A stretch of 64,000 nucleotides of DNA. Origin: Nocardioides sp. PD653-B2 (lineage in GTDB: Bacteria; Actinomycetota; Actinomycetes; Propionibacteriales; Nocardioidaceae). The stretch is from the NCBI RefSeq assembly GCF_002117935.1, contig NZ_BDJE01000008.1, forward strand, positions 62,001 to 126,000, written 5' to 3'. The notes below the pieces were generated by a model, which saw only the letters and a program-made list of their open reading frames with translations, was not told the origin of the DNA and did not search any database. This document shows positions 18,779-26,888 of this stretch, in pieces (the first letter of the stretch is position 1; every line of letters starts with the position of its first letter). Made by a program: the position numbers and the translations under genes.

Positions 18779-19723
18779 CTAGCTGCAGAGCACCTCGGTG
18801 AGCCGCTGGACCGGGCTCTCGATGCCCCAGCGGGTGCCGAGCTCGGCGACCTTCGCGAGGTCGCGCGGCTCGCGGGGGAGCGTTGTGTCGGGGGAGCCGA
18901 GGTCGATGTCGCGGGCGACGGCGACGACCGCGGGCGCCACCTCGAGGTAGTCGGCGGCCGCCTTGATCTTGCCGCGCGGTCCCGGACCCATGTCGGACTC
19001 GGGGTCGAGGGCCGCGGCGATGATGGCGTCCATGTCGCCGAAGCGGCCGAGCAGCGTGGCCGCGGTCTTCTCGCCGACCCCGGGCACGCCGGGGAGGCCG
19101 TCGGAGGCGTCGCCGCGCATGGTCGCGAAGTCGGCGTACTGGCGCGCGTCGATGCCGTACTTGGTCCGCACCCAGTCGTTGGTGACCCGCTCGTGGTTGC
19201 CGACCCCGCGGGCGATGTAGAGCACCCGCACGTCGGCGTCGTCGTCGACGAGCTGGAAGAGGTCACGGTCGCCGGTGACGATGTCGACGGGCTGCCCGGC
19301 GGCGCTGCGCTGTGCGGCGAGGCTGCCGATCACGTCGTCGGCCTCGTACCCGTCGGCGCCCACGACGCGGATCCCGAACGCGTCGAGCACGTCGAGGATG
19401 ATCGGGATCTGCACCTGGAGCGGGTCCGGCACCTCCTCGACGTCCGGCTCACCGGTCTTCTCGGCCTCGACGCGGTGACCCTTGTACGACGGCAGCAGGT
19501 CGACGCGCCACTGCGGTCGCCAGTCGTTGTCCCAGCAGCAGACCAGGTCGGTGGGCCGGTAGTCGCCCACCAGCCGGGAGATGAAGTCCAGGAGCCCCCG
19601 GACCGCGTTGACGGGCGTGCCGTCCGGCCCGGTGATCTCGGGGACGCCGTAGAACGCCCGGAAGTACAGGGAGGCGGTGTCCAGCAGCATCAGGCGCCCG
19701 GGCTTCTCAGTCACGCCGCGCAT
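18779..19723 (-). CDS. 5'-3' exonuclease (PolI N-terminal-like, stand-alone)
   Basis: A 314-residue flap-nuclease-family protein without a polymerase domain. The N-terminal PIN-like domain has LMLLDTASLYFRAFYG, ADGYEADDVIG and IVTGDRDLFQLV (metal-binding acidic residues), and the helix-3-turn-helix region GLPGVPGVGEKTAATLL binds DNA. Such enzymes remove RNA primers or flap DNA. ATG 19723 is taken as the start, with a GTG at 19714 as the alternative. It is divergent from the Lrp regulator, with 28 bases between the start codons. Confidence 0.9.
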   Translation of the reverse strand: MRGVTEKPGRLMLLDTASLYFRAFYGVPEITGPDGTPVNAVRGLLDFISRLVGDYRPTDLVCCWDNDWRPQWRVDLLPSYKGHRVEAEKTGEPDVEEVPDPLQVQIPIILDVLDAFGIRVVGADGYEADDVIGSLAAQRSAAGQPVDIVTGDRDLFQLVDDDADVRVLYIARGVGNHERVTNDWVRTKYGIDARQYADFATMRGDASDGLPGVPGVGEKTAATLLGRFGDMDAIIAAALDPESDMGPGPRGKIKAAADYLEVAPAVVAVARDIDLGSPDTTLPREPRDLAKVAELGTRWGIESPVQRLTEVLCS

Positions 19724-19738
19724 CCTGCCACGCGCCGC

Positions 19739-19744
19739 TACTCT
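19739..19744 (+). promoter_or_regulatory. -10 hexamer TACTCT before the Lrp/AsnC gene
   Basis: TACTCT lies 7 bases before the GTG at 19752, in the short gap with the divergent exonuclease gene. Confidence 0.5.
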
Positions 19745-19751
19745 GTCCCGC

Positions 19752-20204
19752 GTGACTCAGTCCGAACTCGAAGGCACCGACCGCAAGATCCTCGAGCTGC
19801 TCGCGAATGACGGCAGGATGTCCTTCACCGACCTGGGCAAGGCCACAGGACTTTCGACCTCGGCCGTCCACCAGCGGGTCAAGCGCCTCGAGGGCCGCGG
19901 CCTGATCCAGGGGTACGGCGCGACCATCGACCACGAGCAGCTCGGCCTGCCGCTGACCGCGTTCATCTCGATCCGTCCGATCGACCCGTCGCAGCCCGAC
20001 GACTCTCCCGAGCGGGTCCGCGAGATCCCCGAGATCGAGTCCTGCTGGTCGGTCGCCGGGGACGAGTCCTACATCCTCAAGGTGCGGGTGGCGACCCCGA
20101 CCGCGCTCGAGGACCTGCTCGCCCGGGTCCGGGCGGCCGCCAACGTCTCCACGCGTACGACGATCGTGCTCTCCACGCCGTACGAGGGCCGCCCGGTCAC
20201 CTGA
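19752..20204 (+). CDS. Lrp/AsnC-family transcriptional regulator
   Basis: A 150-residue regulator with an N-terminal HTH (ILELLANDGRMSFTDLGKATGLSTSAVHQRVKRLE, residues 13-48) and a C-terminal RAM ligand-binding domain (CWSVAGDESYILKVRVATPTALEDLL). These proteins usually sense amino acids and act as dimers or octamers. The lysine catabolic cluster that begins 1.5 kb away is a plausible target, but another gene lies between, so the link is inference. It could also control the divergent exonuclease or itself. Confidence 0.88.
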   Translation: MTQSELEGTDRKILELLANDGRMSFTDLGKATGLSTSAVHQRVKRLEGRGLIQGYGATIDHEQLGLPLTAFISIRPIDPSQPDDSPERVREIPEIESCWSVAGDESYILKVRVATPTALEDLLARVRAAANVSTRTTIVLSTPYEGRPVT

Positions 20205-20246
20205 CCCGCGCGTTTGCCCCGCACGCCGGCGTGGCAAGAGACCGGC

Positions 20247-21155
20247 ATGCGACACGTCACGGGGGTCCTGGTCCGAGGAACGGTCGGCGCACTGCTGACC
20301 ACCGCTTTGCTGAGTGGGTGCGGGGGCGGTGGTTCCGACGACCCGCCGGAGTCGAAGGGCTCGTCGAAGGACGATCTCATCGAGATGCACGAGGCACTCG
20401 ACGAGGTCGGCGACCTGATCGATGCGGCGGGCGACGGGGCCGGCGACTACCAGGGCGTCGTCAACGGGGTGCGCGAGAAGGACCCCGCAGCAGTGCTGAC
20501 CGACCCGACGATCGACGCGGCGCTGGCCGAGCAACAGGAGCGGGAGGACGCCCGCGACGAGGCGATCACCGAGCTCGGCGAGATGCCGGGGATGGACGAT
20601 CCCGACGTCGCCTCGGCGTACCAGGAGTTCGCGACCGCGGCCGAGAAGATGTTCGCCTTCCAGGACGGCTACAACGCGTCGATGCCGGAGTTCCTGCGGG
20701 CCCTCGACGTCTGCGTGAAGATCTTCGACGTCAAGGTCGACCTCGGGCCGCTGATGGCCCTGCCGGGTGCCTACCAGACCGAGTGGCTCGCCCAGCACCG
20801 CAAGCTCACGAAGCCGTGCGAGGCGCGGCTGGACCCGCTCGCCGACTCGGGGAACTACCGGATCCGCGAGTACGTCGAGAGCACCCACCGGTTGATCGCC
20901 GAGCGCAACAACGCGATGAGCGACATCGGCTACACCGACGCGAGCATGGACAAGGCCCTCAAGGCCCTCAAGCACGCGAACGAGTCGTACGTCGCCCGTC
21001 AGAAGAAGATCACGGCGTTCTCCGACGAGCTCGGGAAGATCAGCGCCGTGGACGAGTACCAGGCGCTGCACGCGGTGTTCGAGGACAAGCTCGGCCTCGT
21101 GGAGGGCGATGCCGCGCCGTCGGAGTCGCCGTCCGGGTCGCCGTCGTCGTCCTAG
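20247..21155 (+). CDS. Putative lipoprotein of unknown function
   Basis: A 302-residue protein with a type II signal peptide (MRHVTGVLVRGTVGALLTTALLSGCGG) and lipobox LSGC, so it should be membrane-anchored on the outside. The mature region is strongly helical and charged with no recognised domain; the end (SESPSGSPSSS) is a Ser/Pro-rich tail. The upstream frame extends to 20214, but the ATG at 20247 gives the proper signal peptide. A composite palindromic element follows the stop at a distance of 30 bases. Confidence 0.75.
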   Translation: MRHVTGVLVRGTVGALLTTALLSGCGGGGSDDPPESKGSSKDDLIEMHEALDEVGDLIDAAGDGAGDYQGVVNGVREKDPAAVLTDPTIDAALAEQQEREDARDEAITELGEMPGMDDPDVASAYQEFATAAEKMFAFQDGYNASMPEFLRALDVCVKIFDVKVDLGPLMALPGAYQTEWLAQHRKLTKPCEARLDPLADSGNYRIREYVESTHRLIAERNNAMSDIGYTDASMDKALKALKHANESYVARQKKITAFSDELGKISAVDEYQALHAVFEDKLGLVEGDAAPSESPSGSPSSS

Positions 21156-21185
21156 GTGTCGGCGTTCCTGTGGCCTCCCGACTCC

Positions 21186-21246
21186 GCGGTTTGGTCCCAA
21201 ACCGCACGTGGGAGCGCTCCAAACCTGCGGTTTGGGACCAAACCGC
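21186..21246. repeat. Composite palindromic element, copy D
   Basis: Perfect 20-bp palindromes at 21186-21205 and 21227-21246, again 41 bases start to start and in opposite orientation. The linker carries GGGAGCGCTCC at exactly the same offset as in copy C. The element lies between convergent genes, a lipoprotein and kamA. Confidence 0.92.
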
Positions 21247-21261
21247 AGCGCGACGGCGCTG

Positions 21262-22740
21262 TCAGTAGGCCTGCAGGGCCGCCATCCGGCGCGAGGCTTC
21301 GGCGACCTCGGCGGCCTTGAGCGCGGACTCGTCCAGGTTGCCGTGCTGCGCCCACCACTCCTGGCCGGCGGCGGGCAGCGTGTGGATCGGGTCGTAGTAC
21401 TCGTAGGTCCGGGAGAGGGCGTCCTCGGCGGTGGCCTCGATGGAGGTGCGGTAGTTCTTGGTCCAGTACGAGATGCCGCGCTCGGTGTCGTAGTCGGCGA
21501 GCTGGTGGACCCAGCGCTTGCCGACGAATGGGACGTCGCAGACGATCCGCGGGGTCGCGAAGCCGGGCAGGTAGCCCATGATGTGGTGCTGCAGCCGCTG
21601 CGCGTCGGCGACCGAGACCCGCCAGTGCTCCGAGTACGGGATCATGTCGCACATGTAGAAGTAGTACGGCATGATCTGCGCGCCGTCGAGCAGGCGGAAG
21701 CAGAGGTCGAGCAGCGCGTGCGGGTCGGCGTTGACGCCGTTGAGCAGCACGCCCTGGTTGCGGACGTCGCGGATGCCGGCGTCGAGCATCGCCCGGGTCG
21801 CCTTCGCGACCAGCGGGGTGATCGAGTTCGCGTGGTTGGCGTGGGTGTGGATCGCCACGGACACCCCCCGGGAGCGCGACAGCGACCCGATCCGGGTCAT
21901 GCCCTCGACCACGTCGTCCTGGAGCCAGTGGTGGGGGAGGCCGACCAGCGCCTTGGTCGCGAGCCGGATGTCGCGGATGTTCTCGATCTCCAGCAGCCGG
22001 GTCAGGAAGTCCTCGAGCCTCGCCCACGGCATGTTGGCCACGTCGCCACCCGAGACGACGACGTCGCGCACCGACGGCGTACGGCGCAGGTAGTCGAGCA
22101 TGTCGCCGAGCCGGTCGTTCGGCTTGGCGGTGAACTTCAGCTTCTCGATGACCGGGGTCGAGTTGCCGACCAGGTCCATCCGGGTGCAGTGGCCGCAGTA
22201 CTGCGGGCAGGTCGGCAGCAGCTCGGCCAGCACCTTGGTCGGGTAGCGGTGGGTGAGGCCCTCGGCGACCCACATGTCGTGCTCGTGCAGCGAGTCGCGG
22301 GTGGCGTGCGGGTGGGAGGACCAGTCCGTCCGACGGTCCGAGAACACCGGGATCATGTAGTGCCGGACCGGGTCGGCGTAGAACGCCTCGGTCAGCGAGC
22401 CCGGACCGGCCTGGCCCCCGGTGTCACCGGCGTGGGGCACCATGGTGTTCATCATCTGCGGCGGCACCAGCATCGACATGGTCGCCCGCTCGGCCTGGTC
22501 GCGCTCGAGGTCGGCATAGAACCGCTCGTCGACCAGGTCACCCAGCAGGTCGCGCAGCTGCCTGACGTTCTTGACGCAGTGCGCGCGCTGCCACTGCACC
22601 GACTCCCACTCCGCGACGCTGACGTCCCTCCACCCGGGGAAACGGGTCCAGTCGGGCTCGACGAGCTCGACTCGCCGGTAGGGGTACGGCTGTCCGGTCT
22701 GGCCCTCGATCAGCGAGGCGATGGAGGTCTCGATACTCAT
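21262..22740 (-). CDS. kamA: Lysine 2,3-aminomutase-type radical SAM enzyme
   Basis: The enzyme would interconvert L-lysine and beta-lysine using S-adenosylmethionine, a 4Fe-4S cluster and PLP. The 492-residue protein has the radical SAM cluster motif C178-x3-C182-x2-C185 (CPQYCGHC). The two aspartates that hold the lysine amino group in characterised KamA are present (in MCDM and CDVP), and the PLP lysine is most likely that in PFVGK, although the usual glycine-rich GGGGK loop is altered and one residue shorter. The N-terminal region is also longer than in clostridial KamA. ATG 22740 has GGGAG 9 bases upstream. It is divergent from kdd-kamDE-kal, which supports lysine as the substrate; a different amino acid cannot be excluded. 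Confidence 0.85.
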   Translation of the reverse strand: MSIETSIASLIEGQTGQPYPYRRVELVEPDWTRFPGWRDVSVAEWESVQWQRAHCVKNVRQLRDLLGDLVDERFYADLERDQAERATMSMLVPPQMMNTMVPHAGDTGGQAGPGSLTEAFYADPVRHYMIPVFSDRRTDWSSHPHATRDSLHEHDMWVAEGLTHRYPTKVLAELLPTCPQYCGHCTRMDLVGNSTPVIEKLKFTAKPNDRLGDMLDYLRRTPSVRDVVVSGGDVANMPWARLEDFLTRLLEIENIRDIRLATKALVGLPHHWLQDDVVEGMTRIGSLSRSRGVSVAIHTHANHANSITPLVAKATRAMLDAGIRDVRNQGVLLNGVNADPHALLDLCFRLLDGAQIMPYYFYMCDMIPYSEHWRVSVADAQRLQHHIMGYLPGFATPRIVCDVPFVGKRWVHQLADYDTERGISYWTKNYRTSIEATAEDALSRTYEYYDPIHTLPAAGQEWWAQHGNLDESALKAAEVAEASRRMAALQAY

Positions 22741-22819
22741 GTCTGGCGCTCCCAGCGGTGAAGGGGTACGTCGGCGGCGAGTCGTTTGTGTGAGGCACGC
22801 AACCTCTGTCAGAGTACGA

Positions 22820-22859
22820 GGACGATATCCGGTTCGTCCAATGACGCGCCGCATAATCT
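22820..22859 (+). promoter_or_regulatory. Inverted repeat and -10 of the kdd-kamDE-kal operon
   Basis: The dyad GGACGA-N8-TCGTCC at 22820-22839 lies just upstream of a TAATCT hexamer (22854-22859), so it would cover the -35 region of a promoter reading into kdd. It is in the intergenic region shared with divergent kamA and is a candidate operator for an amino-acid-responsive regulator. A leader of about 30 bases with GGAGG follows. Confidence 0.45.
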
Positions 22860-22896
22860 TCTGTCTATCGACTGTTTCATCGGAGGATGCACCGCC

Positions 22897-23940
22897 ATGA
22901 CCGCCCGTGCCAGCGATCCCACTGGGTTGCACCGCGTCCTGGACGACGCCGTGCGGCTGCCCCAGGCCGCCGAGCGGCTCGACACCCGGCGCGAGCTGTG
23001 GCCCGACGAGGTCCGCATCCGCGTGGAGCGGCTCAACCTGGACGCCGCGTCCTATCGCCAGCTCGAGCGCAAGCACGGGGGAGCGGGCGCCGCGATCCGC
23101 GCCGAGGTCCTCGAGATCGTCGCGGCCCGCGGCAAGATGCAGAACCCGGAGACCGGCTCCGGCGGCATGCTCGTCGGCACGGTCGAGGAGGTCGGCCCGG
23201 AGTCGCCGCTCGGGCTGGCGGTCGGCGACCCCGTCGCCACGCTGGTGTCGCTCACCCTCACGCCGCTGGTCATCGAGGACGGTCTCGAGCGCTGGGACGG
23301 GGGAGGGGAGCAGGTGCCGTGCGACGGGTACGCCGTGCTCTTCGGCCGCTCGATCGCCGCGGTGCTGCCCGACGACCTGCCCGCCGAGCTCAGCCTCTCG
23401 GTCCTGGACGTCTGCGGGGCGCCCGCGCTGACCGGCCGGGTCGTGGACGACTACGACGATGCGGTGGTCGCCGTCATCGGCGGCGCCGGCAAGTCCGGCT
23501 CGCTCAGCCTCGCCGCCGCCCGGCGGGCCGGCGCCAAGCGCACCATCGGCGTCGTCCCGCACGAGGCGGAGGCCCAGCTGCTCCGCGGCGCGGGCCTCGC
23601 CGACGAGGTCGTGGTCGCCGACGCCCGCGACCCGATCGCGCTCCGCGACGCGGTGACCGCCGCCGGCGGGCCGGCCGACGTGACCGTGGTCTGCGTCGAC
23701 GTCCCCGGGTGCGAGGGCGGGGCCATCCTGGCCACCGCCGAGTCGGGCACCGTGGTCTTCTTCTCGATGGCGACGTCGTTCTCCGCGGCCGCGCTCGGCG
23801 CCGAGGGCCTGGCCGCCGATGTCACGATGCTGGTCGGCAACGGCTACGCGCCCGGCCACGCGGCGTACGCCCTCGAGCTCCTCCGTGAGGTCCCGGGTGT
23901 GCGGTCGCTCTTCGAGCGCCGGATGGAGGTGCACCAGTGA
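22897..23940 (+). CDS. kdd: L-erythro-3,5-diaminohexanoate dehydrogenase
   Basis: Kdd oxidatively deaminates 3,5-diaminohexanoate to 5-amino-3-oxohexanoate with NAD(P), the third step of lysine fermentation. The 347-residue length fits. The N-terminal region contains the family segment LDAASYRQLERKHGG, and the Rossmann domain has VVAVIGGAGKSGSLSLAAARRAGAKR near residue 190. The ATG is preceded by GGAGG at 10 bases. The last bases GTGA form the kamD start, so the genes are coupled. Context with kamDE and kal makes the assignment firm. Confidence 0.9.
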   Translation: MTARASDPTGLHRVLDDAVRLPQAAERLDTRRELWPDEVRIRVERLNLDAASYRQLERKHGGAGAAIRAEVLEIVAARGKMQNPETGSGGMLVGTVEEVGPESPLGLAVGDPVATLVSLTLTPLVIEDGLERWDGGGEQVPCDGYAVLFGRSIAAVLPDDLPAELSLSVLDVCGAPALTGRVVDDYDDAVVAVIGGAGKSGSLSLAAARRAGAKRTIGVVPHEAEAQLLRGAGLADEVVVADARDPIALRDAVTAAGGPADVTVVCVDVPGCEGGAILATAESGTVVFFSMATSFSAAALGAEGLAADVTMLVGNGYAPGHAAYALELLREVPGVRSLFERRMEVHQ

Positions 23941-25511
23941 CGACCCGTCCGCGGACCAAGCTCGACCTCGACCCGGCCACCGTCAAGGAGGCGCGGGCGC
24001 TGGCCCGCAAGACCGGGCGGCCGATCGTGACCCTGGCCAAGAAGCACACCACGGTCGCCGTCGAGCGGGCCACGCTGCGGCTCGCCGGGCTGCAGGGCGC
24101 CGACCCCGACGGCACGCCCTGGGTCAACCGGCTGATGGACGTCGTCCGCGCCGACACCGGCCTCGAGCACGGGGTGGCGCTGCCGGTGTGGGACGCGCTC
24201 CGGCGTGGCGAGGCCGACGACCTGTCGACGCTGGCCCAGAAGGCGTCCGCGGGCTCCGTGACCTTCCGCCTGCCCGAGGGCAGGGACGCCGATCGCGCGC
24301 GCCGTGCCTCACGCGCCCAGGTCGCGAAGGGCATCAAGCGGATCGACGCGCGCCGGGTCGAGCGCGAGCGGCTGATCAAGCGACACGGTGACGCACCGCG
24401 CAAGCCCTGGATCTACCTGATCGTCGCGACCGGCGACATCTACGAGGACATCCCGCAGGCCCAGCAGGCCGCGCGCGAGGGCGCCGACATCATCGCGGTG
24501 ATCCGCTCGACCGGGCAGAGCCTGCTCGACTACGTGCCCGAGGGCGCGACCCGTGAGGGCTTCGCCGGCACCTACGCCACGCAGGAGAACTTCCGCCTGA
24601 TGCGCGCGGCGCTCGACGAGTCCAGCCGCGAGCTCGGCCGTTACGTCCGGCTCACGAACTACGCCTCGGGCCTGTGCATGCCCGAGATCGCGGCGCTGGC
24701 GGGCCTGGAGCGGCTCGACATGATGCTCAACGACTCGATGTACGGGATCCTCTTCCGCGACATCAACCCGGTCCGCACGTTCGTCGACCAGCGCTTCAGC
24801 CGCCAGGTGCACGCCCGCGCCGGGATCATCATCAACACCGGCGAGGACAACTACCTCACCACCGCCGACGCGGTCGACGCCGCTCACACGGTCACGACGA
24901 GCCAGCTGCTCAACGAGTACTTCGCCAAGGAGGCCGGCCTCGAGGACTGGCAGCTCGGCCTGGGCCACGCCTTCGAGATCGACCCCGACGTGCCCGACTC
25001 GTTCCGGCTCGAGCTCGCGCACGCGATGCTGGCCCGCGACCTGTTCCCGAACGCGCCGCTCAAGTGGATGCCCCCGACCCGGCACATGACCGGCGACATC
25101 TTCAAGGGCTACCTGCTCGACGGGTTCTTCAACCTGGTCGGCGCGCTCACCGGCCAGGGCATCCTGCTCGTCGGGATGATGACCGAGGCCGTCGTCACGC
25201 CGTGGCTCTCCGACCGCGACCTGGCCCTGCAGAACGTCCGCTACGTGATGAACGCGGCCGGCAACCTCCACCAGGACTTCCGTCCCGAGCCCGACGGCTT
25301 CATCGCCAACCGGGCCCGCCAGGTGCTGGGGGAGTCGGTCGACCTGATGCACCAGATCCTCGACCACGAGCACGGCCTGCTCGACGCAATCGCCGACGGC
25401 ACCTTCGGCCTGATGAAGCGGCCCGCCGACGCCGGGCGCGGCCTCGACGGCGTCGCCGAGAAGTCCGGCGCCTACTACAACCCCGCCAGCGAGATCCTGG
25501 AGGAGCGATGA
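23937..25511 (+). CDS. kamD: Beta-lysine 5,6-aminomutase alpha subunit
   Basis: With KamE this subunit forms the adenosylcobalamin- and PLP-dependent enzyme that moves the terminal amino group of beta-lysine to C5, giving 3,5-diaminohexanoate. The 524-residue protein is a TIM-barrel subunit of normal length with conserved stretches PWIYLIVATGDIYEDIPQAQ, NYASGLCMPEIA, and ARAGIIINTGEDNYLTTADA. The GTG start overlaps the kdd stop, and the stop overlaps the kamE ATG. No ortholog of a reactivating chaperone is seen nearby. Confidence 0.92.
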   Translation: MTTRPRTKLDLDPATVKEARALARKTGRPIVTLAKKHTTVAVERATLRLAGLQGADPDGTPWVNRLMDVVRADTGLEHGVALPVWDALRRGEADDLSTLAQKASAGSVTFRLPEGRDADRARRASRAQVAKGIKRIDARRVERERLIKRHGDAPRKPWIYLIVATGDIYEDIPQAQQAAREGADIIAVIRSTGQSLLDYVPEGATREGFAGTYATQENFRLMRAALDESSRELGRYVRLTNYASGLCMPEIAALAGLERLDMMLNDSMYGILFRDINPVRTFVDQRFSRQVHARAGIIINTGEDNYLTTADAVDAAHTVTTSQLLNEYFAKEAGLEDWQLGLGHAFEIDPDVPDSFRLELAHAMLARDLFPNAPLKWMPPTRHMTGDIFKGYLLDGFFNLVGALTGQGILLVGMMTEAVVTPWLSDRDLALQNVRYVMNAAGNLHQDFRPEPDGFIANRARQVLGESVDLMHQILDHEHGLLDAIADGTFGLMKRPADAGRGLDGVAEKSGAYYNPASEILEER

Positions 25512-26296
25512 GTTCCGAGACGGGCGCAGAACGCCTTCCTCCATCACCGTCCGGGGGCCACATCATCCGGCCGTACGGCGACACCACCGGCGACGGCATG
25601 GTGCAGGTCAGCTTCACGCTGCCGATGGCGCACTCCAAGGTCGCCGAGGGCGCGGCCGCCCAGCTCGCCGCCAAGATGGGCATCGAGCCGGCGCTCGTCG
25701 TGCACGCCAAGCCGATGGGTCCGGACTTCACGTTCTTCGTCGTCTACGGCCGGGTCCACCACCTGGTCGACACGAGCTTGGTGGAGGTCGTCGAGCGCGA
25801 CTACCCGCTGCTGACGCCCAAGGAGGTCAACGCGGCCGTGAAGCGCGCGCTGCGCCGCCGGCTCACCGTCGTCGGGGCCTGCATCGGCAGCGACGCCCAC
25901 ACGGTCGGCATCGACGCGATCCTCAACATCAAGGGCTTCGCCGGGGAGAAGGGGCTCGAGTACTACCGCGAGCTCAAGGTCGTGAACCTCGGCGCCCAGG
26001 TCTCGGTGCCCCAGCTGGTCGAGCGGGCGCGCGAGGAGAAGGCGGACGCCGTCCTCGTCTCGCAGGTCGTGACCCAGCGCGACGCCCACCTGTTGAACAC
26101 CCGCGAGATGTCCGCGGCGTTCCGCGAGTCCTACCCGTCCGACAAGCGGCCGCTGCTGATCGTGGGCGGGCCGCGCTTCGACGAGAGCGCGGCCGCCGAC
26201 CTCGGCGTCGACCGGGTGTTCACGCGCGGCACCACCCCCGGCGAGGTCGCGTCGTACCTCGTCCACCAGCTCGCCAGGAAGAGGTCCGCCGCATGA
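25508..26296 (+). CDS. kamE: Beta-lysine 5,6-aminomutase beta subunit (B12-binding)
   Basis: The 262-residue subunit binds adenosylcobalamin. It carries the base-off signature D129AHTVG134, where His131 would ligate cobalt, in a Rossmann-like domain (LTVVGACIGSDAHTVGIDAILN) that continues to GGPRFDESAAADLGVDRVF. The N-terminal dimerisation domain contains VQVSFTLP, typical of the family. Start ATG 25508 overlaps the kamD stop (ATGA), and its own stop overlaps kal. Cobalamin must therefore be available to the cell. Confidence 0.92.
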   Translation: MSSETGAERLPPSPSGGHIIRPYGDTTGDGMVQVSFTLPMAHSKVAEGAAAQLAAKMGIEPALVVHAKPMGPDFTFFVVYGRVHHLVDTSLVEVVERDYPLLTPKEVNAAVKRALRRRLTVVGACIGSDAHTVGIDAILNIKGFAGEKGLEYYRELKVVNLGAQVSVPQLVERAREEKADAVLVSQVVTQRDAHLLNTREMSAAFRESYPSDKRPLLIVGGPRFDESAAADLGVDRVFTRGTTPGEVASYLVHQLARKRSAA

Positions 26297-26691
26297 GCAC
26301 CCCCCAGAGCGCCACCGTCGGCACCCGCGTCGTGCACCGTCGCTACGTGCCGTACTCCCACGCGCACTACGCCGGCAACCTCGTCGACGGCGCCTACAGC
26401 CTGGGCCTCTTCGGGGACGTCGCGACCGAGATGTGCATGCGGACCGACGGCGATGAGGGACTCTTCGCGTCCTACTCCGACGTGCAGTTCCGAGCCCCGG
26501 TCCGCGCCGGGGACGTCCTCGAGATCAGCTGCGAGCTGGTCCGCGTCGGCACCCGGTCGCGGGTCATGGACTTCGCGGTGCACGTCGTGGCGCGCGGCGC
26601 GGCGACCGACGACCGGCCGGGCGCCGCGGAGGTCCTGGTCGAGCCGGTCCTGGCGACCACGGCGACCGGCACCGTGGTCGTCCCAGGCTGA
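26293..26691 (+). CDS. kal: 3-aminobutyryl-CoA ammonia-lyase (hotdog fold)
   Basis: Kal removes ammonia from 3-aminobutyryl-CoA to give crotonyl-CoA, the last step specific to the lysine pathway. The 132-residue protein is a single hotdog domain, beginning TRVVHRRYVPYSHAHYAGNLVDGAY with the conserved region GLFGDVATEMCMRTDGDEGLFASYSDVQFRAPV. It is the final gene of the operon. The intermediate cleavage enzyme Kce, which would generate its substrate, is not in this window. Confidence 0.9.
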   Translation: MSTPQSATVGTRVVHRRYVPYSHAHYAGNLVDGAYSLGLFGDVATEMCMRTDGDEGLFASYSDVQFRAPVRAGDVLEISCELVRVGTRSRVMDFAVHVVARGAATDDRPGAAEVLVEPVLATTATGTVVVPG

Positions 26692-26788
26692 CCACGGGCA
26701 CCTCCTGCCCCAGCGGCGGCGCGTCGCCCGCGACACGCCGGAGCCCGGTGAGATTTTGCTGGGAATTTTCGTGTTCCCGATCACCTCG

Positions 26789-26822
26789 TTGACCTGCGAG
26801 TTCGCACGTTTCCGCAGGTCAA
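26789..26822 (+). terminator. Hairpin after the lysine operon
   Basis: TTGACCTGCG (26789-26798) and CGCAGGTCAA (26813-26822) form a perfect 10-bp stem with a 14-base loop, 98 bases after the kal stop. There is no long T run, so termination is likely but not certain; the stem is symmetrical and could also be a protein-binding dyad. Confidence 0.5.
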
Positions 26823-26829
26823 AGACCGG

Positions 26830-26859
26830 TTGACAGCCACCGGGTCAACGATCCAATCT
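26830..26859 (+). promoter_or_regulatory. Promoter candidate for the structured leader of lnt
   Basis: TTGACA (26830-26835, a perfect -35) is 18 bases from CAATCT (26854-26859). It is overlapped by a dyad GTTGAC/GTCAAC at 26829-26834 and 26844-26849. A transcript would start near 26866 and enter the structured region. Confidence 0.4.
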
Positions 26860-26888
26860 GTGCCGTCCGCTCATGCAGATCGTGGCCG

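Noticed and set aside
5873..21246. CRISPR array
   Set aside because: The repeats are self-complementary, paired at one fixed distance and spread over 15 kb without spacers in series; no cas genes.
21262..23934. An 890-codon minus-strand frame across kamA and kdd
   Set aside because: kamA ends at the ATG at 22740; the extension is antisense to kdd and has the low-complexity composition of a shadow frame.
26761..26790. SigR-type promoter GGGAAT...GTT before lnt
   Set aside because: The spacing is 21 bases, outside the 18-19 required.
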